Shown piece after piece: positions 10,395 to 20,062 of a stretch of 64,000 nt of DNA (positions within the stretch are counted from its first letter, which is position 1; the number at the start of each line of letters is the position of its first letter). This DNA is from Salibaculum halophilum (lineage in GTDB: Bacteria > Pseudomonadota > Alphaproteobacteria > Rhodobacterales > Rhodobacteraceae), in NCBI RefSeq assembly GCF_002094885.1, contig NZ_MSIT01000012.1, positions 28,494 to 92,493 of the forward strand, read 5' to 3'. The position numbers were made by a program, and so were the translations under genes. Under the pieces are notes generated by a model. It was not told where the DNA came from. It did not search any database and saw only the letters and a list, made by a program, of their open reading frames with translations.

Positions 10395-10862
10395 TCAGGC
10401 CGGCTTGAAAACGAGGCTCACGCCGTTGAGGCAGTGCCGCTTTCCGGTCGGGTCCGGGCCGTCGTCGAAGATATGGCCGAGGTGGCTACCGCAGCGGTCG
10501 CAATGGCATTCGGTGCGCACGAACAACAGTTTGCGGTCTGGCTTGGTCGCGATGGCATCCGGCAGGGCCTGCCAGAAACTCGGCCAGCCGGTACCGCTGT
10601 CATACTTGTGCTCGCTCGAATAGAGCGCCTGGTCACAGCCGCGGCAGTGGTAGAGGCCCGGCTCGTAGACCTTGTCCAGCGGGCTGGAATAAGCCGGTTC
10701 CGTACCATCCTCGCGCATGACGCGGTATTCCATGTCGGACAGCATCGCGCGCCATTCGGCCTCGGTGCGGGTCACCTCGAAGTCGCCCTCGGCCGCCCGG
10801 GCCGAACGCGCGCCGAACAGGGCAGTGCTCAGCGCCAGGATCGAAAAGTCGCGGCGGTTCAT
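10395..10862 (-). CDS. msrB: Exported peptide-methionine (R)-S-oxide reductase
   Basis: 155 residues. It reduces methionine-R-sulfoxide in oxidised proteins. The N-terminus MNRRDFSILAL has a twin-arginine pattern and a hydrophobic core ending ARSARA, so the enzyme is probably sent to the periplasm. Zinc ligands are Cys73/Cys76 (CRGC) and Cys121/Cys124 (CDRC), and the catalytic Cys144 is in RHCLN. The ATG at 10862 follows a perfect AAAGGAGG ribosome site. An in-frame start 16 codons upstream would bury the signal. Confidence 0.93.
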   Translation of the reverse strand: MNRRDFSILALSTALFGARSARAAEGDFEVTRTEAEWRAMLSDMEYRVMREDGTEPAYSSPLDKVYEPGLYHCRGCDQALYSSEHKYDSGTGWPSFWQALPDAIATKPDRKLLFVRTECHCDRCGSHLGHIFDDGPDPTGKRHCLNGVSLVFKPA

Positions 10863-10984
10863 GTCGATGCCTCCTTTAAGGGGTTTTGCACAGGATAGGG
10901 GATGCGCCACGCCGAGGGGACCTTTGATCGGCGTGGCGCACGGGGTTGTGACCGGGCGAGAGTCCGGGCCCGGCCACCGCCCCG

Positions 10985-11557
10985 TTACTGCTGAGGCAGC
11001 ATCACGCGGTCGATGACGTGAATGACGCCGTTGGACTGGTCCACGTCGGCGATGGTCACGGTCGCCTCGCGGCCGTTTTCGTCGGTCAGGGTGATGTCAC
11101 CACCCGACATTTCGGCCGTCAGCGTGCAGCCGCCCAGCGTTTCCACGGGATGGGCGCCGCCGTCGTCGGCGATCATGCCGCCGATGGCATCCGAGAAGGC
11201 CTCGGCACCGACGACGTGACAGGTCAGGATCTGCGTCAGCTGGTCCTTGGCCTCGGGCTGCAGCAGAGCGTTGAGCGACTCGTCGGTGATCATGTCGAAG
11301 GCCGCGTCGGTGGGCGCGAAGACCGTGAACGGCCCGGGCCCCTGCAGCGTCTCGACAAGGTCGGCGGCCTGCACGGCAGCGACCAGCGTCGTGTGGATCG
11401 GCGAGTTCACCGCGTTCTCGATGATGTTCATGTCGGCCATCATCGGCGCGCCGCCGACGGTCGGGTTGTCGCCCATGTCATCGGATTGAGCCCATGCCAT
11501 CGGCGCAGAGGCCAGCATCAGGGCAGCGGCGGTGGAAAGAATGGATGTGTTGGACAT
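10985..11557 (-). CDS. Secreted fasciclin (FAS1) domain protein
   Basis: 190 residues. A Sec signal peptide (residues 1-23, ending AWA) is followed by one FAS1 domain. The H1-like block PFTVFAPTDAAFD and the terminal VIHVIDRVMLP (H2) are both clear. FAS1 domains mediate adhesion or cell-surface binding. Two Cys residues (LTCHV and GGCTL) could form a disulfide. The start has an AGGAGG site. It lies 114 bases downstream of the anti-sigma gene on the same strand, and such pairs (sigK-rskA with mpt70/mpt83) are known from mycobacteria, so it is a likely target of the neighbouring sigma factor (inference). Confidence 0.9.
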   Translation of the reverse strand: MSNTSILSTAAALMLASAPMAWAQSDDMGDNPTVGGAPMMADMNIIENAVNSPIHTTLVAAVQAADLVETLQGPGPFTVFAPTDAAFDMITDESLNALLQPEAKDQLTQILTCHVVGAEAFSDAIGGMIADDGGAHPVETLGGCTLTAEMSGGDITLTDENGREATVTIADVDQSNGVIHVIDRVMLPQQ

Positions 11558-11671
11558 TGTCGGTCCTCCTCGTGATGTTTTGACCCGGCAGGATCGCCGG
11601 ATGTATGGCAAGCCACGCGAGGACCCGGCGACAAGTTTCAGCGATTTCGCAAAAAAGGTGCCGCGGCGCGG

Positions 11672-12364
11672 TCACATGGCCGTGATCGGCCCCACGGCCA
11701 GAACGTCGCCGGTGGGCGCGCCGGTGGGCGATCCACCGGGCGGTTCGTCCGAGATCGCCAGCGCCGCGCCCTCGGCCAGCTTGGGCCGCGCGGGTTGCGG
11801 CACCGACAGCGCCGCCTGGCGCTCCTCGGGCAAAACCCCCAGCGAGATCGGCGCCTCGCCTTCGGGGATCAGCCACACCTCGAGCGCCCGGTCCGGGCGC
11901 GCGCCCCCGGCGCGCCGATCGACGAGGAGTTCGCCGCGCGCGTCCAGGTAGGCGGCGGCCACGACCAGATCGCTGTCCTCGCCGACAAGATCGGCCCGGT
12001 AGTCGGGCACGGGCGGCGCCCCGGTGTCGAGGACGCCAAATTCCACCGCGATCAGCACCAGCATCGCGGCGGCCGCGGCCCCGACGATCGAGGGGATCAG
12101 GCCGATCTTCTGCCACCAGCGGCGGTCCTGCTGGCCGAAGATGTCACGGCGCAGGGCGGCGAGGACCCGCGGCGGCGGCTCGACCGGGGCGACCTCTTCG
12201 GCGATGCCCGCCAGTTCGGCCTCCCAGGCCCGGACGAGGTCGACGAACGCCTGGTCCTCGGCCATCCGGGCCTGCGCCAATTGCGCCTCGGCCCCCTCGA
12301 GCAGACCCAGCGCGTATTCCGCCGCCAGGACGGAATCGTCGTCGTATGGGGTCTGCTCACTCAT
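11672..12364 (-). CDS. Anti-sigma factor, RskA-like
   Basis: 230 residues. An N-terminal cytoplasmic helical region (about 1-95, starting LAAEYALGLLEG, typical of RskA-type anti-sigma domains) is followed by a single membrane helix (about 103-125) and a periplasmic C-terminal domain (about 130-230) with the EVWLIPEG stretch of the RskA C-terminal family. It should hold the upstream-encoded sigma factor at the membrane until a signal triggers release or proteolysis. The ATG overlaps the sigma stop (ATGA). No zinc-binding HxxxCxxC motif is present, so it is not of the ChrR/ZAS type. Confidence 0.88.
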   Translation of the reverse strand: MSEQTPYDDDSVLAAEYALGLLEGAEAQLAQARMAEDQAFVDLVRAWEAELAGIAEEVAPVEPPPRVLAALRRDIFGQQDRRWWQKIGLIPSIVGAAAAAMLVLIAVEFGVLDTGAPPVPDYRADLVGEDSDLVVAAAYLDARGELLVDRRAGGARPDRALEVWLIPEGEAPISLGVLPEERQAALSVPQPARPKLAEGAALAISDEPPGGSPTGAPTGDVLAVGPITAM

Positions 12365-12921
12365 CGCGACAGGCAGTCTCTCAGTTTCATCAGGCTGCGG
12401 CGCAGCCAGGTTCGCATCGTGTTGAGCGGCACGTCGAAATGGCGGGCCAGCTCGGCATAGGTGTCGCCGTCCAGATAGGCGCGGCGGACGGCAATCGCCC
12501 GGTCCTCGGGCAGTTCCTCGAAGCACCGTAGCACCTGCGCCCGCGTTTCGGCAGCCAAGGCGCTGCGCTCGGGCCCCGGCGCATCGTCAGCCAGGTCCGC
12601 CAGCAGGTCGGTGCCATCGGCACGTTGCGTGCTTTCGGTGCCGGGCTTGCGTGCCCGCAGCCTGTCGATGGCACGGTTGCGGGCGATCGTGATCATCCAG
12701 CTCATCGGGCTGGCTTGGCCGGGGCGAAAGCCCACGGCGGCATCCCAGATGCGCAGATAGACCTCCTGCAGGGTGTCCTCGGCTTCGGCTCTGTTCTTCA
12801 AGACACGCAGGCAGACGCCGAAGAGTTTCGCCGAGGTCGCATGATAGAGCGACTCGAAGGCGCCGCGGTCTCCCAGCCCAACACGCGAGAGCATGGCTTC
12901 AAGATCGGCGTGCTCCGTCAT
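12361..12921 (-). CDS. ECF RNA polymerase sigma factor
   Basis: 186 residues. The sigma-2 region spans about residues 15-85, with YLRIWDAA and the -10-reading [16 protein letters not shown]. The sigma-4 helix-turn-helix is at about 130-180 ([37 protein letters not shown]). There is no sigma-1 or sigma-3, as in extracytoplasmic-function sigmas. The ATG at 12921 matches the family start. The upstream in-frame extension is Arg/Gly-rich and not conserved in type. Overlap with the anti-sigma gene and nearness to a FAS1 gene point to the SigK-like group (inference). Confidence 0.92.
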   Translation of the reverse strand: MTEHADLEAMLSRVGLGDRGAFESLYHATSAKLFGVCLRVLKNRAEAEDTLQEVYLRIWDAAVGFRPGQASPMSWMITIARNRAIDRLRARKPGTESTQRADGTDLLADLADDAPGPERSALAAETRAQVLRCFEELPEDRAIAVRRAYLDGDTYAELARHFDVPLNTMRTWLRRSLMKLRDCLSR

Positions 12922-13061
12922 GGGCACATCAAGACCGAGCCCGCGGCCCGGTGCAACCCGTTTTCGCCGGTCGCCTGCGCGCAGACGCCGCCACCCGCGC
13001 CCCTTGCAGGCCCCGGCGATATGGTGCATCCCGCCCCCGAGTTTGGAAGGGAGACCACCCC

Positions 13062-14048
13062 ATGGCAGACGGCACGCTCGATCCCATGAGCAAACCGACC
13101 GAGGAGGTCTCGGTCCGCGATGTGTTCGGCATCGACAGCGACATGAAGGTGCGGGGCTTCGCCGAGGGTGGCGACCGCGTGCCCGAGATCGATTCGACCT
13201 ACAAGTTCGACCCCGACACCACGCTCGCGATCCTGGCGGGCTTCGGCTACAACCGCCGGGTGATGATCCAGGGCTATCACGGCACCGGCAAATCCACGCA
13301 TATCGAGCAGGTTGCCGCGCGGCTGAACTGGCCCTGCGTGCGCGTGAACCTGGACAGTCACATCAGCCGGATCGACCTGATCGGCAAGGACGCCATCAAG
13401 CTGCGCGACGGCAAGCAGGTGACCGAGTTCCACGAGGGCATCCTGCCCTGGGCGCTGCGCAACCCCGTCGCCATCGTCTTCGACGAATACGACGCGGGCC
13501 GGGCCGACGTGATGTTCGTGATCCAGCGGGTGCTGGAACACGACGGCAAGCTGACCCTGCTGGACCAGAACGAGATCATCACGCCGAACCCCAATTTCCG
13601 CCTCTTCGCGACGGCCAATACCGTGGGGCTGGGCGACACCACCGGGCTTTACCACGGCACCCAGCAGATCAACCAGGCCCAGATGGACCGTTGGTCGCTG
13701 GTGGCCACGCTCAACTACCTGTCCCACGATGCCGAGGCGGCCATCGTGCTGGGCAAGTCGCCGCATTACAATTCCGAGAAGGGCCGCAAGATCGTCGGCC
13801 AGATGGTCACCGTGGCGGACCTGTCGCGCACCGCCTTCATGAACGGCGACCTGTCCACGGTCATGAGCCCGCGCACGGTGCTCAACTGGGCCGAGAACGC
13901 GCGCATCTTCGGCGATGTGGGCTACGCCTTCCGGGTGTCCTTCATGAACAAGTGCGACGAGCTGGAGCGCCAGACCGTGGCCGAGTTCTATCAGCGCTGT
14001 TTCGACGAGGAACTGCCCGAAAGCGCGGCCAGCCTGAGCCTGGGGTGA
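13062..14048 (+). CDS. cobS: Cobaltochelatase ATPase subunit CobS
   Basis: 328 residues. AAA+ ATPase that, with CobT and CobN, inserts cobalt into hydrogenobyrinic acid a,c-diamide in the aerobic B12 pathway. The Walker [10 protein letters not shown] is at residues 71-79, and the Walker B region IVFDEYDAG follows. The ATG at 13062 has a GGAAGGGAG ribosome site. The frame stays open upstream but without a site. It is divergent from the ECF sigma gene (140 bases) and followed by cobT. Confidence 0.96.
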   Translation: MADGTLDPMSKPTEEVSVRDVFGIDSDMKVRGFAEGGDRVPEIDSTYKFDPDTTLAILAGFGYNRRVMIQGYHGTGKSTHIEQVAARLNWPCVRVNLDSHISRIDLIGKDAIKLRDGKQVTEFHEGILPWALRNPVAIVFDEYDAGRADVMFVIQRVLEHDGKLTLLDQNEIITPNPNFRLFATANTVGLGDTTGLYHGTQQINQAQMDRWSLVATLNYLSHDAEAAIVLGKSPHYNSEKGRKIVGQMVTVADLSRTAFMNGDLSTVMSPRTVLNWAENARIFGDVGYAFRVSFMNKCDELERQTVAEFYQRCFDEELPESAASLSLG

Positions 14049-14055
14049 GGCCCGC

Positions 14056-14086
14056 GCGGAAGAATTTTCTGGAAAATTCTTGCCGC
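14056..14086. repeat. Perfect palindromic hairpin between cobS and cobT
   Basis: AAGAATTTTC (14060-14069) is mirrored exactly by GAAAATTCTT (14072-14081) with a two-base centre, extended by GCGG (14056-14059) and CCGC (14083-14086) with a one-base bulge. It is AT-rich in a very GC-rich setting. There is no T-run, so it is not a typical terminator. It may be an intercistronic processing site, a protein-binding palindrome or a dispersed repeat unit. Confidence 0.7.
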
Positions 14087-14106
14087 TGGCCGCACAAGGG
14101 AGCGAG

Positions 14107-15984
14107 ATGTCCAGACCCTCCGACAACCCCGCCGACCCGTTCAAGAAGGCCCTGGCCGAGACAACCAAGGTCATGGCCGAGGACCCCGACCTGGCGGTCA
14201 GCTTCTCCGTGGACCCGCCGGGCGCCACGCGCGAGACCGTGCGCCTGCCCCAGGTCAGCCGCCGGCTGACCCGCGACGAGGTGCTTCTGGCACGCGGAAC
14301 CTCGGACGCCTACGCGCTGCATCACAAGTTCCACGACCCGTCGGTCGCCGCCCGCTACATGCCGCAGGGCCAGATGGCGCGCGACCTCTACAGCGCGATG
14401 GAGAAGGCCCGGGTCGAGGCCGTGGGCGCGCACCACATGCCGGGCACCGCCGGCAACATCGACGCCTCGATCGGGCATGAGGCCGAGCGCAAGGGCTATG
14501 ACCAGATCACCGACAAGGGCGAGGCGCCGCTGCCGGCCGCCGCGGGTTACCTGATCCGGCACCTTGCGACCGGGCGCGACCTGCCCGGGGGCGCGGCCAA
14601 TGTGATGGACCTCTGGCGCGGCTATATCGAGGACCATTGCGGCGGCACGCTGGCGGATCTTGGGTCCTGCCTGTCCGACCAGCAGGCCTTTGCCCGGCTC
14701 GCCCGCCAGCTGATCGACGACATGGGCTATGGCGACCAGCTGGGCGAGGATCCCGACGACATCCCCCAGGATGACGAGGACGAGGAAACCGGCGAAGAGG
14801 ACCAGGACCAGCCCGACAGCGCCGGCGACGAGGACAGCGACGAGCCCGACGAGGCCGAGGCCCAGCCAGAACAAAGCCAAGAGGAGACCCAGGACGCCTC
14901 GGAGGCGCAGGTCAGCCTGGACGAGGACGCCAGCGAGGAGCTGGAAGAGGACATGGAGCGCCCCGAGGGCGAGGCCCCGCTGGACCCGCCCGCGCCGCAG
15001 CCCGTGTCCGACGCCGACCCGGCCTACACCGTCTTCAGCACCGATCATGACGAGGAAATCGGCGCCGAGGACCTGGCCGAGGCGGCCGAGCTGGAGCGCC
15101 TGCGCGCCTATCTCGACCAGCAGCTCGAACCGCTCAAGGGCGCGGTGGGGCGGCTGGCCAACAAGCTGCAGCGCCGCCTGCAGGCGCAACAGAACCGGTC
15201 CTGGTCCTTCGACCAGGAGGAAGGCATCCTCGATGCCGGGCGGCTGGCGCGCGTTGTGGCCAACCCCACGACGCCGCTGTCCTTCAAGGTTGAACAGGAC
15301 ACCGAGTTCCGCGATACGGTGGTCACGCTGCTGCTGGACAATTCCGGCTCCATGCGGGGGCGGCCCATCTCGATCGCGGCGATCTGCGCCGACGTGCTGG
15401 CGCGCACGCTGGAACGCTGCCAGGTCAAGGTCGAGATCCTCGGGTTCACCACCCGCGCCTGGAAGGGCGGCGCCTCGCGCGAGGGCTGGCTGGCCGAGGG
15501 GCGCCCGCAGGGGCCGGGGCGGCTCAACGACCTGCGCCACATCGTCTACAAACGGGCCGACGCGCCCTGGCGGCGCACGCGCGAGAACCTCGGGCTGATG
15601 ATGAAAGAGGGCCTGCTGAAGGAGAATATCGACGGCGAGGCCCTGGAATGGGCGCACCGGCGGCTGGACCGCCGCGCCGAAGCGCGCAAGATCCTGATGG
15701 TGATCTCCGACGGTGCGCCGGTGGATGACAGCACCCTGTCGGTCAATCCGGCCAACTACTTGGAAAAGCACCTGCGCGACGTCATAGCCATGGTCGAAAA
15801 GCGCCGCGCGGTGGAACTCACCGCGATCGGCATCGGCCATGACGTGACCCGCTATTACGATCGGGCCGTCACGATCACCGACGTGGAACAACTGGCCGGG
15901 GCCATGACCGAACAGCTGGCCGGGCTTTTCGACAACGACCCGCGCAAGCGCGCCCGGGTGCTGGGGATGCGCCGCGTCGCCTGA
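14107..15984 (+). CDS. cobT: Cobaltochelatase subunit CobT
   Basis: 625 residues. The CobT component of the CobNST cobaltochelatase. The N-terminal helical domain is followed by a strongly acidic linker (about residues 215-330, mostly Asp/Glu) and a C-terminal von Willebrand factor A domain, whose metal site begins DNSGSM at residues 411-416. The ATG at 14107 lies after CAAGGGAGCG. It follows cobS by 58 bases containing the palindrome. cobN is not in the window. Confidence 0.95.
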   Translation: MSRPSDNPADPFKKALAETTKVMAEDPDLAVSFSVDPPGATRETVRLPQVSRRLTRDEVLLARGTSDAYALHHKFHDPSVAARYMPQGQMARDLYSAMEKARVEAVGAHHMPGTAGNIDASIGHEAERKGYDQITDKGEAPLPAAAGYLIRHLATGRDLPGGAANVMDLWRGYIEDHCGGTLADLGSCLSDQQAFARLARQLIDDMGYGDQLGEDPDDIPQDDEDEETGEEDQDQPDSAGDEDSDEPDEAEAQPEQSQEETQDASEAQVSLDEDASEELEEDMERPEGEAPLDPPAPQPVSDADPAYTVFSTDHDEEIGAEDLAEAAELERLRAYLDQQLEPLKGAVGRLANKLQRRLQAQQNRSWSFDQEEGILDAGRLARVVANPTTPLSFKVEQDTEFRDTVVTLLLDNSGSMRGRPISIAAICADVLARTLERCQVKVEILGFTTRAWKGGASREGWLAEGRPQGPGRLNDLRHIVYKRADAPWRRTRENLGLMMKEGLLKENIDGEALEWAHRRLDRRAEARKILMVISDGAPVDDSTLSVNPANYLEKHLRDVIAMVEKRRAVELTAIGIGHDVTRYYDRAVTITDVEQLAGAMTEQLAGLFDNDPRKRARVLGMRRVA

Positions 15985-16064
15985 GGGCGCGCCCCGCCCC
16001 GCCGCCGGGCCCGTTTGCCGGTGGTGCGCCGACGCGCTTATTTGCCAAGATGAAGGAAAAACCG

Positions 16065-17864
16065 ATGTTCCAGACATTCGAGGCGGCATCAACGCCCGAG
16101 CAGGGGCCGCCCAGGCTGGCCGCCCTGCGCGAGGCCATGGCCGCGCGCGGGCTGGACGGCTTTCTGGTGCCGCGCGCCGACGCGCATCAGGGCGAATATG
16201 TCGCCGACTGCGACGCGCGGCTGGCCTGGCTGACCGGCTTCACCGGCTCGGCCGGGTTCTGCGCGGTGCTGGCCGGGGTGGCCGGGGTTTTCGTCGATGG
16301 CCGCTACCGCGTGCAGGTGCGCGACCAGGTCGCGGCGGCGTTCACGCCGGTGGACTGGCCGGAAACGCGGCTGGGGCCGTGGCTCTGCGATCACCTGTCC
16401 GAGGGCACGGTGGGTTTTGACCCTTGGGTGCACACGGTGCAGGAGGTTGCCGATCTGCGCGACACCCTGCGCGGCAGCGGGCTGGCACTGACCGCGACCG
16501 ACAACCTTGTCGATGCCGTCTGGACGGACCGCCCGGCGCCGCCGGACGCGGCTTTTTTCGCCCATGACGCGGACCGCTCCGGCGAGACGGCCGCCGCCAA
16601 GCGCACGCGGCTGGCCGCGGACCTGCGCGACGCGGGGCATCGCGTGGCGGTGCTGACCCTGCCCGATTCCATTGCCTGGCTGCTCAACATCCGCGGGGCG
16701 GACATCCCCCGCAACCCGGTGCCTCAGGGCTTTGCGCTGCTGATGGACGATGGCACCTGCCAGCTTTTCGCGCGCCGGGGCAAGGCTGACGCGATTGCCG
16801 ACCACCTCGGGCCGGATGTGACCGTGCTGGCGCAAGAGGCGTTTCTTGCCGCACTGACCGACCTTGACGGGCCTGCGCGGATCGATCCGGCCAGCTGTCC
16901 GCAAGCCGTGGCCGATGTCCTGGCCGAGCATGATATTGAGGTCGTCCATGCCGCGGACCCCTGCGTGCAGCCCAAGGCACTCAAGACCCGGGCCGAGATC
17001 GCCGGTACCACCGAGGCGCATCTGCGCGACGGGGCGGCCATGTGCCGCTTCCTGCACTGGCTCGACGAAACCGTCCCGGCCGGGGGGCTGACCGAGATCG
17101 ACGCGGTCCGCGCGCTGGAAGGGTTCCGCCGCGACACCGGGGCGCTGCGCGACATCGCCTTCGACACGATCTGTGGCGCCGGCCCGCACGGGGCGATCGT
17201 GCACTACCGGGTGACCGAGGCCACCAACAGCCCGATTACCCCCGGCGAACTTCTGCTGGTGGACTCGGGCGGGCAATACGCCGACGGGACGACCGACATC
17301 ACCCGCACCCTGGCCACCGGCCCGGTAGGCGCGGAGGAGAAAGCCTGTTTTACCCGCGTGTTGCAGGGCATGATCGCCCTGAGCCGGGCGCGCTTTCCGA
17401 AGGGCGTCGCCGGGCGCGACCTGGACAGCATCGCGCGCTATCCGCTCTGGCAGGCGGGGCTGGACTACGGCCATGGCACCGGGCACGGCGTGGGGGTTTA
17501 CCTGTGCGTGCACGAGGGGCCGCAGGGGTTCACCCGTGCGCCCAGCCGCGGCCACGTGCCGCTGGAGCCGGGGATGATCCTGTCCGTCGAGCCGGGCTAT
17601 TACCGCGAGGGCGCCTTCGGCATCCGGCTCGAGAACCTCGTGGTCGTGCAAGAGGCCCCCGCGATGGGCGACAACCGCCCGATGCTGTGCCTGCATACCC
17701 TGACCTGGGTGCCGATCGACCGCCGCCTGATCGATGTCGACGCCCTGACGCCGGCCGAACGGGACTGGATTGATCGCTATCACGCCGATACGTTGGCGCA
17801 GATCGGCTCGCGGCTGGATGGGCCGGCGCGGGATTGGCTGGCGGCCGCCTGCGCACCGCTGTGA
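16065..17864 (+). CDS. pepP: Xaa-Pro aminopeptidase (M24B)
   Basis: 599 residues, the large three-domain type. Two creatinase-like N-terminal domains precede the pita-bread catalytic domain. Metal ligands include Asp400 and Asp411 (VDSGGQYADGTTD), the His in HGTGHGVG, and the Glu residues in LSVEPGYY and IRLENL. It removes N-terminal residues preceding proline from peptides. The ATG at 16065 follows GAAGGA, while the ATG at 16050 would overlap that site. The gene stands alone between cobT and a DUF427 gene. The symbol is by family, and the long form is sometimes left unnamed. Confidence 0.9.
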   Translation: MFQTFEAASTPEQGPPRLAALREAMAARGLDGFLVPRADAHQGEYVADCDARLAWLTGFTGSAGFCAVLAGVAGVFVDGRYRVQVRDQVAAAFTPVDWPETRLGPWLCDHLSEGTVGFDPWVHTVQEVADLRDTLRGSGLALTATDNLVDAVWTDRPAPPDAAFFAHDADRSGETAAAKRTRLAADLRDAGHRVAVLTLPDSIAWLLNIRGADIPRNPVPQGFALLMDDGTCQLFARRGKADAIADHLGPDVTVLAQEAFLAALTDLDGPARIDPASCPQAVADVLAEHDIEVVHAADPCVQPKALKTRAEIAGTTEAHLRDGAAMCRFLHWLDETVPAGGLTEIDAVRALEGFRRDTGALRDIAFDTICGAGPHGAIVHYRVTEATNSPITPGELLLVDSGGQYADGTTDITRTLATGPVGAEEKACFTRVLQGMIALSRARFPKGVAGRDLDSIARYPLWQAGLDYGHGTGHGVGVYLCVHEGPQGFTRAPSRGHVPLEPGMILSVEPGYYREGAFGIRLENLVVVQEAPAMGDNRPMLCLHTLTWVPIDRRLIDVDALTPAERDWIDRYHADTLAQIGSRLDGPARDWLAAACAPL

Positions 17865-17960
17865 CACGCGGGGGCCCGTAGGGCTGGCCGGCGACCGACC
17901 TCTCGGGCAGGGTAGGCCTGCGCGAACCGAGACACCAACGCGCCAACAGGGAGAGCGAGA

Positions 17961-18302
17961 ATGGCAGACCATATCAAGATCCGGCCGGCAACGGGCACAT
18001 GGGTGGTGCGCGCCGGTGGCGCCGTTCTGGGCGAGAGCACCCGGGCGCTGGAACTGACCGAAGTAAATTACCCGCCGGTCATCTACTTCCCGCCCGACGA
18101 CCTTTCGATGGTCTTTCTCGACCCCTCCGAGATCAGCACCACCTGCCCACACAAGGGCGCGGCACGCTACTACGACATCGTCGCCAAGTCGGGCACGCTC
18201 AAGGACGCCGCCTGGTCCTACGAGGACCCCAAGCCGGAGGTGTCGCAGATCGCCGGCCATATCGCCTTCTACACCGCGCAGGTGACGGTCGAGCAGGTCT
18301 GA
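17961..18302 (+). CDS. DUF427 domain protein
   Basis: 113 residues, one complete DUF427 fold. It opens with IKIRPATGTWVVRAGGAVLGES, includes the YFPPDDL stretch, and carries CPHKGAARYYDI in the middle, which holds the family's conserved Cys-Pro-x-Lys-Gly and Tyr residues. The biochemical role of the family is unknown. GGGAG precedes the ATG. Its stop lies 7 bases from the end of the convergent CLC gene. Confidence 0.9.
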   Translation: MADHIKIRPATGTWVVRAGGAVLGESTRALELTEVNYPPVIYFPPDDLSMVFLDPSEISTTCPHKGAARYYDIVAKSGTLKDAAWSYEDPKPEVSQIAGHIAFYTAQVTVEQV

Positions 18303-18309
18303 GCACGGC

Positions 18310-19998
18310 TCAGCTGTGCTCTTCGGCCGCCGTGGCCGAGAGCGCGCGGTTGAAGGCCCGCAGGGCATCCACCTGGAACAGCGCGCCGCGCAGCTCGGGC
18401 GGTCCCGTGCCCTTCGCGGCCCGGACCACAGGGATGAAGTTGTGGTTGGTCGCTTCGAGCATCGGCATGGCCTGGTCCAGGGTCTTGCCCTCGGCGACAT
18501 AGGTGCCTTCGCGGATCAGCCGGGCGCAGGCCTCGGGATCGGCGGCACGGGGGTGGTCCGTCGACCGCATGACGGACGTCACCCGGACCGTGGACAGCAG
18601 GTAGGCCTGCGGCCCCGCGGCCAGGTGCACGCCGCGCTGTTCCAGCTGGGTCAGGAAGAACGAGTGATCCACGAGCCGCGAGGCCACCGCCGAGGCCAGC
18701 GAGACCGTCACCATGACCGCCAGCCCGGTCTGCCAGTCGCCGGTCAGTTCGAACACGATCAGCGTGGTCGAGATCGGCGCGCCCAGCACCGCCGCGGCCA
18801 CGCCGCCCATGCCCGCCAGCGCATAGAGCGCGGCCGCGCCCGACACGTCGGGAAAGAGGCTCGTGGCCACCATGCCGAAGGCCAGCCCGGTCATCGCCCC
18901 CACCATGAGCGAGGGCGAGAAGACCCCGCCGCCCATGCGCCCGCCGAAGGTCAAGGCGACGGCAACGATCTTGACAAGCGTGAAGACAACGGCCTCGTGA
19001 AACAGCAGCCGCCCCGTCAGCGCGTCCGAGGTCGTCTCGTAGCCGACGCCGATGATATGCGGAAAGGGGATCGCGATCAGCCCCAGCAGCAGCCCGGCCA
19101 CCGCCGGGCGCAGCACCGGGTGCAGCCCGGCCCGCGCCTGGTAGTGGCTGGCGACCCGGTCGGCCCAGAACAGCCCGCGCATGAAGATCACCGCGACCAG
19201 CCCGCACAGCAGCCCCAGCAGCAGGTAGGCGGGCAGTTCCGCGTAGAAGGCCAGCGCGGTCTGGCCGGGGATGTAGAATTCGGTGACATCGCCATAGGCC
19301 AGGCGGCTGATGACCGTGCCCGCCACCGAGGCGATGACGATGGGCGCGAAGGCATGCAGCGCGAAGTGGCGCAGCACCACCTCCAGCGCGAAGAGCGCCC
19401 CGGCGATGGGGGCGTTGAAACTGGCCGAGACGGCGGCGGCCACGGCGCAGCCCAGCAGGTCGCGCCCGGTGATCCCGTCGGCCTTGATGCGCGTGTTCAC
19501 CGCCGTGGCAATCAGCGCCGCGATGTGGACGACCGGCCCCTCGCGGCCCGTGGAGCCGCCGCTCGACAGCGTGATGAGCGAGGCCAGCGCCGAACCCAGC
19601 CCGCGGCGCACCTTGAGCCGCCCGTCGTAGAGCGCCGCGCCCTCGATCACGTCCGAGACCGAATGCACCCGGTGGTCGCTGGTGGTGTAGTGCAGGATCA
19701 CGCCCACCGCCAATCCGCCAAGCACGGGGATTAGAACAAGCCAGTACCAGTCCAGCCCCGCCGCGACGCTGTGCAATTGCGCGACATCCTCGGTGCCGTA
19801 GAGCGCGGCCTGCAGCCGCTCGATCCCGAAGCGGAAGGCGACGGCGGCCAGGCCCGAGGCGATGCCCACGGCCAGCGCGATGAACCAGAACCGGACCTGC
19901 CCGCCGCCCGAGGTGCGCAGCACGCCCCACCCGCGCCGGCAGGCGGCAAGGGCGTCGATGATCCCCTGCCTCAGCGGCGATGTCGGTGGCTCGGCCAT
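18310..19998 (-). CDS. CLC-type chloride channel/antiporter with CBS domains
   Basis: 562 residues. It has a CLC membrane domain of about 10-12 segments followed by two CBS repeats (about residues 440-560). The selectivity motif GREGP has its gating glutamate at about residue 153, and GGVFSP forms the second anion-binding loop. A gating Glu suggests H+/Cl- exchange rather than a pure channel. C-terminal CBS domains often bind adenine nucleotides. The ATG at 19998 (MAEPPTSPL) is chosen. The frame is open to 20127 but crosses into the divergent neighbour's start. Confidence 0.9.
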   Translation of the reverse strand: MAEPPTSPLRQGIIDALAACRRGWGVLRTSGGGQVRFWFIALAVGIASGLAAVAFRFGIERLQAALYGTEDVAQLHSVAAGLDWYWLVLIPVLGGLAVGVILHYTTSDHRVHSVSDVIEGAALYDGRLKVRRGLGSALASLITLSSGGSTGREGPVVHIAALIATAVNTRIKADGITGRDLLGCAVAAAVSASFNAPIAGALFALEVVLRHFALHAFAPIVIASVAGTVISRLAYGDVTEFYIPGQTALAFYAELPAYLLLGLLCGLVAVIFMRGLFWADRVASHYQARAGLHPVLRPAVAGLLLGLIAIPFPHIIGVGYETTSDALTGRLLFHEAVVFTLVKIVAVALTFGGRMGGGVFSPSLMVGAMTGLAFGMVATSLFPDVSGAAALYALAGMGGVAAAVLGAPISTTLIVFELTGDWQTGLAVMVTVSLASAVASRLVDHSFFLTQLEQRGVHLAAGPQAYLLSTVRVTSVMRSTDHPRAADPEACARLIREGTYVAEGKTLDQAMPMLEATNHNFIPVVRAAKGTGPPELRGALFQVDALRAFNRALSATAAEEHS

Positions 19999-20062
19999 CG
20001 GATATCCCGGCTTTTCCCCTGCCCGCGGCTGGCCTAGGTTGGCGCCGAGGAGGACACCAAAC

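Noticed and set aside
13942..16092. Minus-strand 716-codon frame over cobT
   Set aside because: Antisense frame rich in Val/Gly/Ala/Leu. cobT shows a complete VWA domain on the plus strand.
16089..18500. Minus-strand 803-codon frame over the M24 peptidase and DUF427 genes
   Set aside because: Longest shadow in the window, spanning two real genes and part of a third. Composition is antisense-like.
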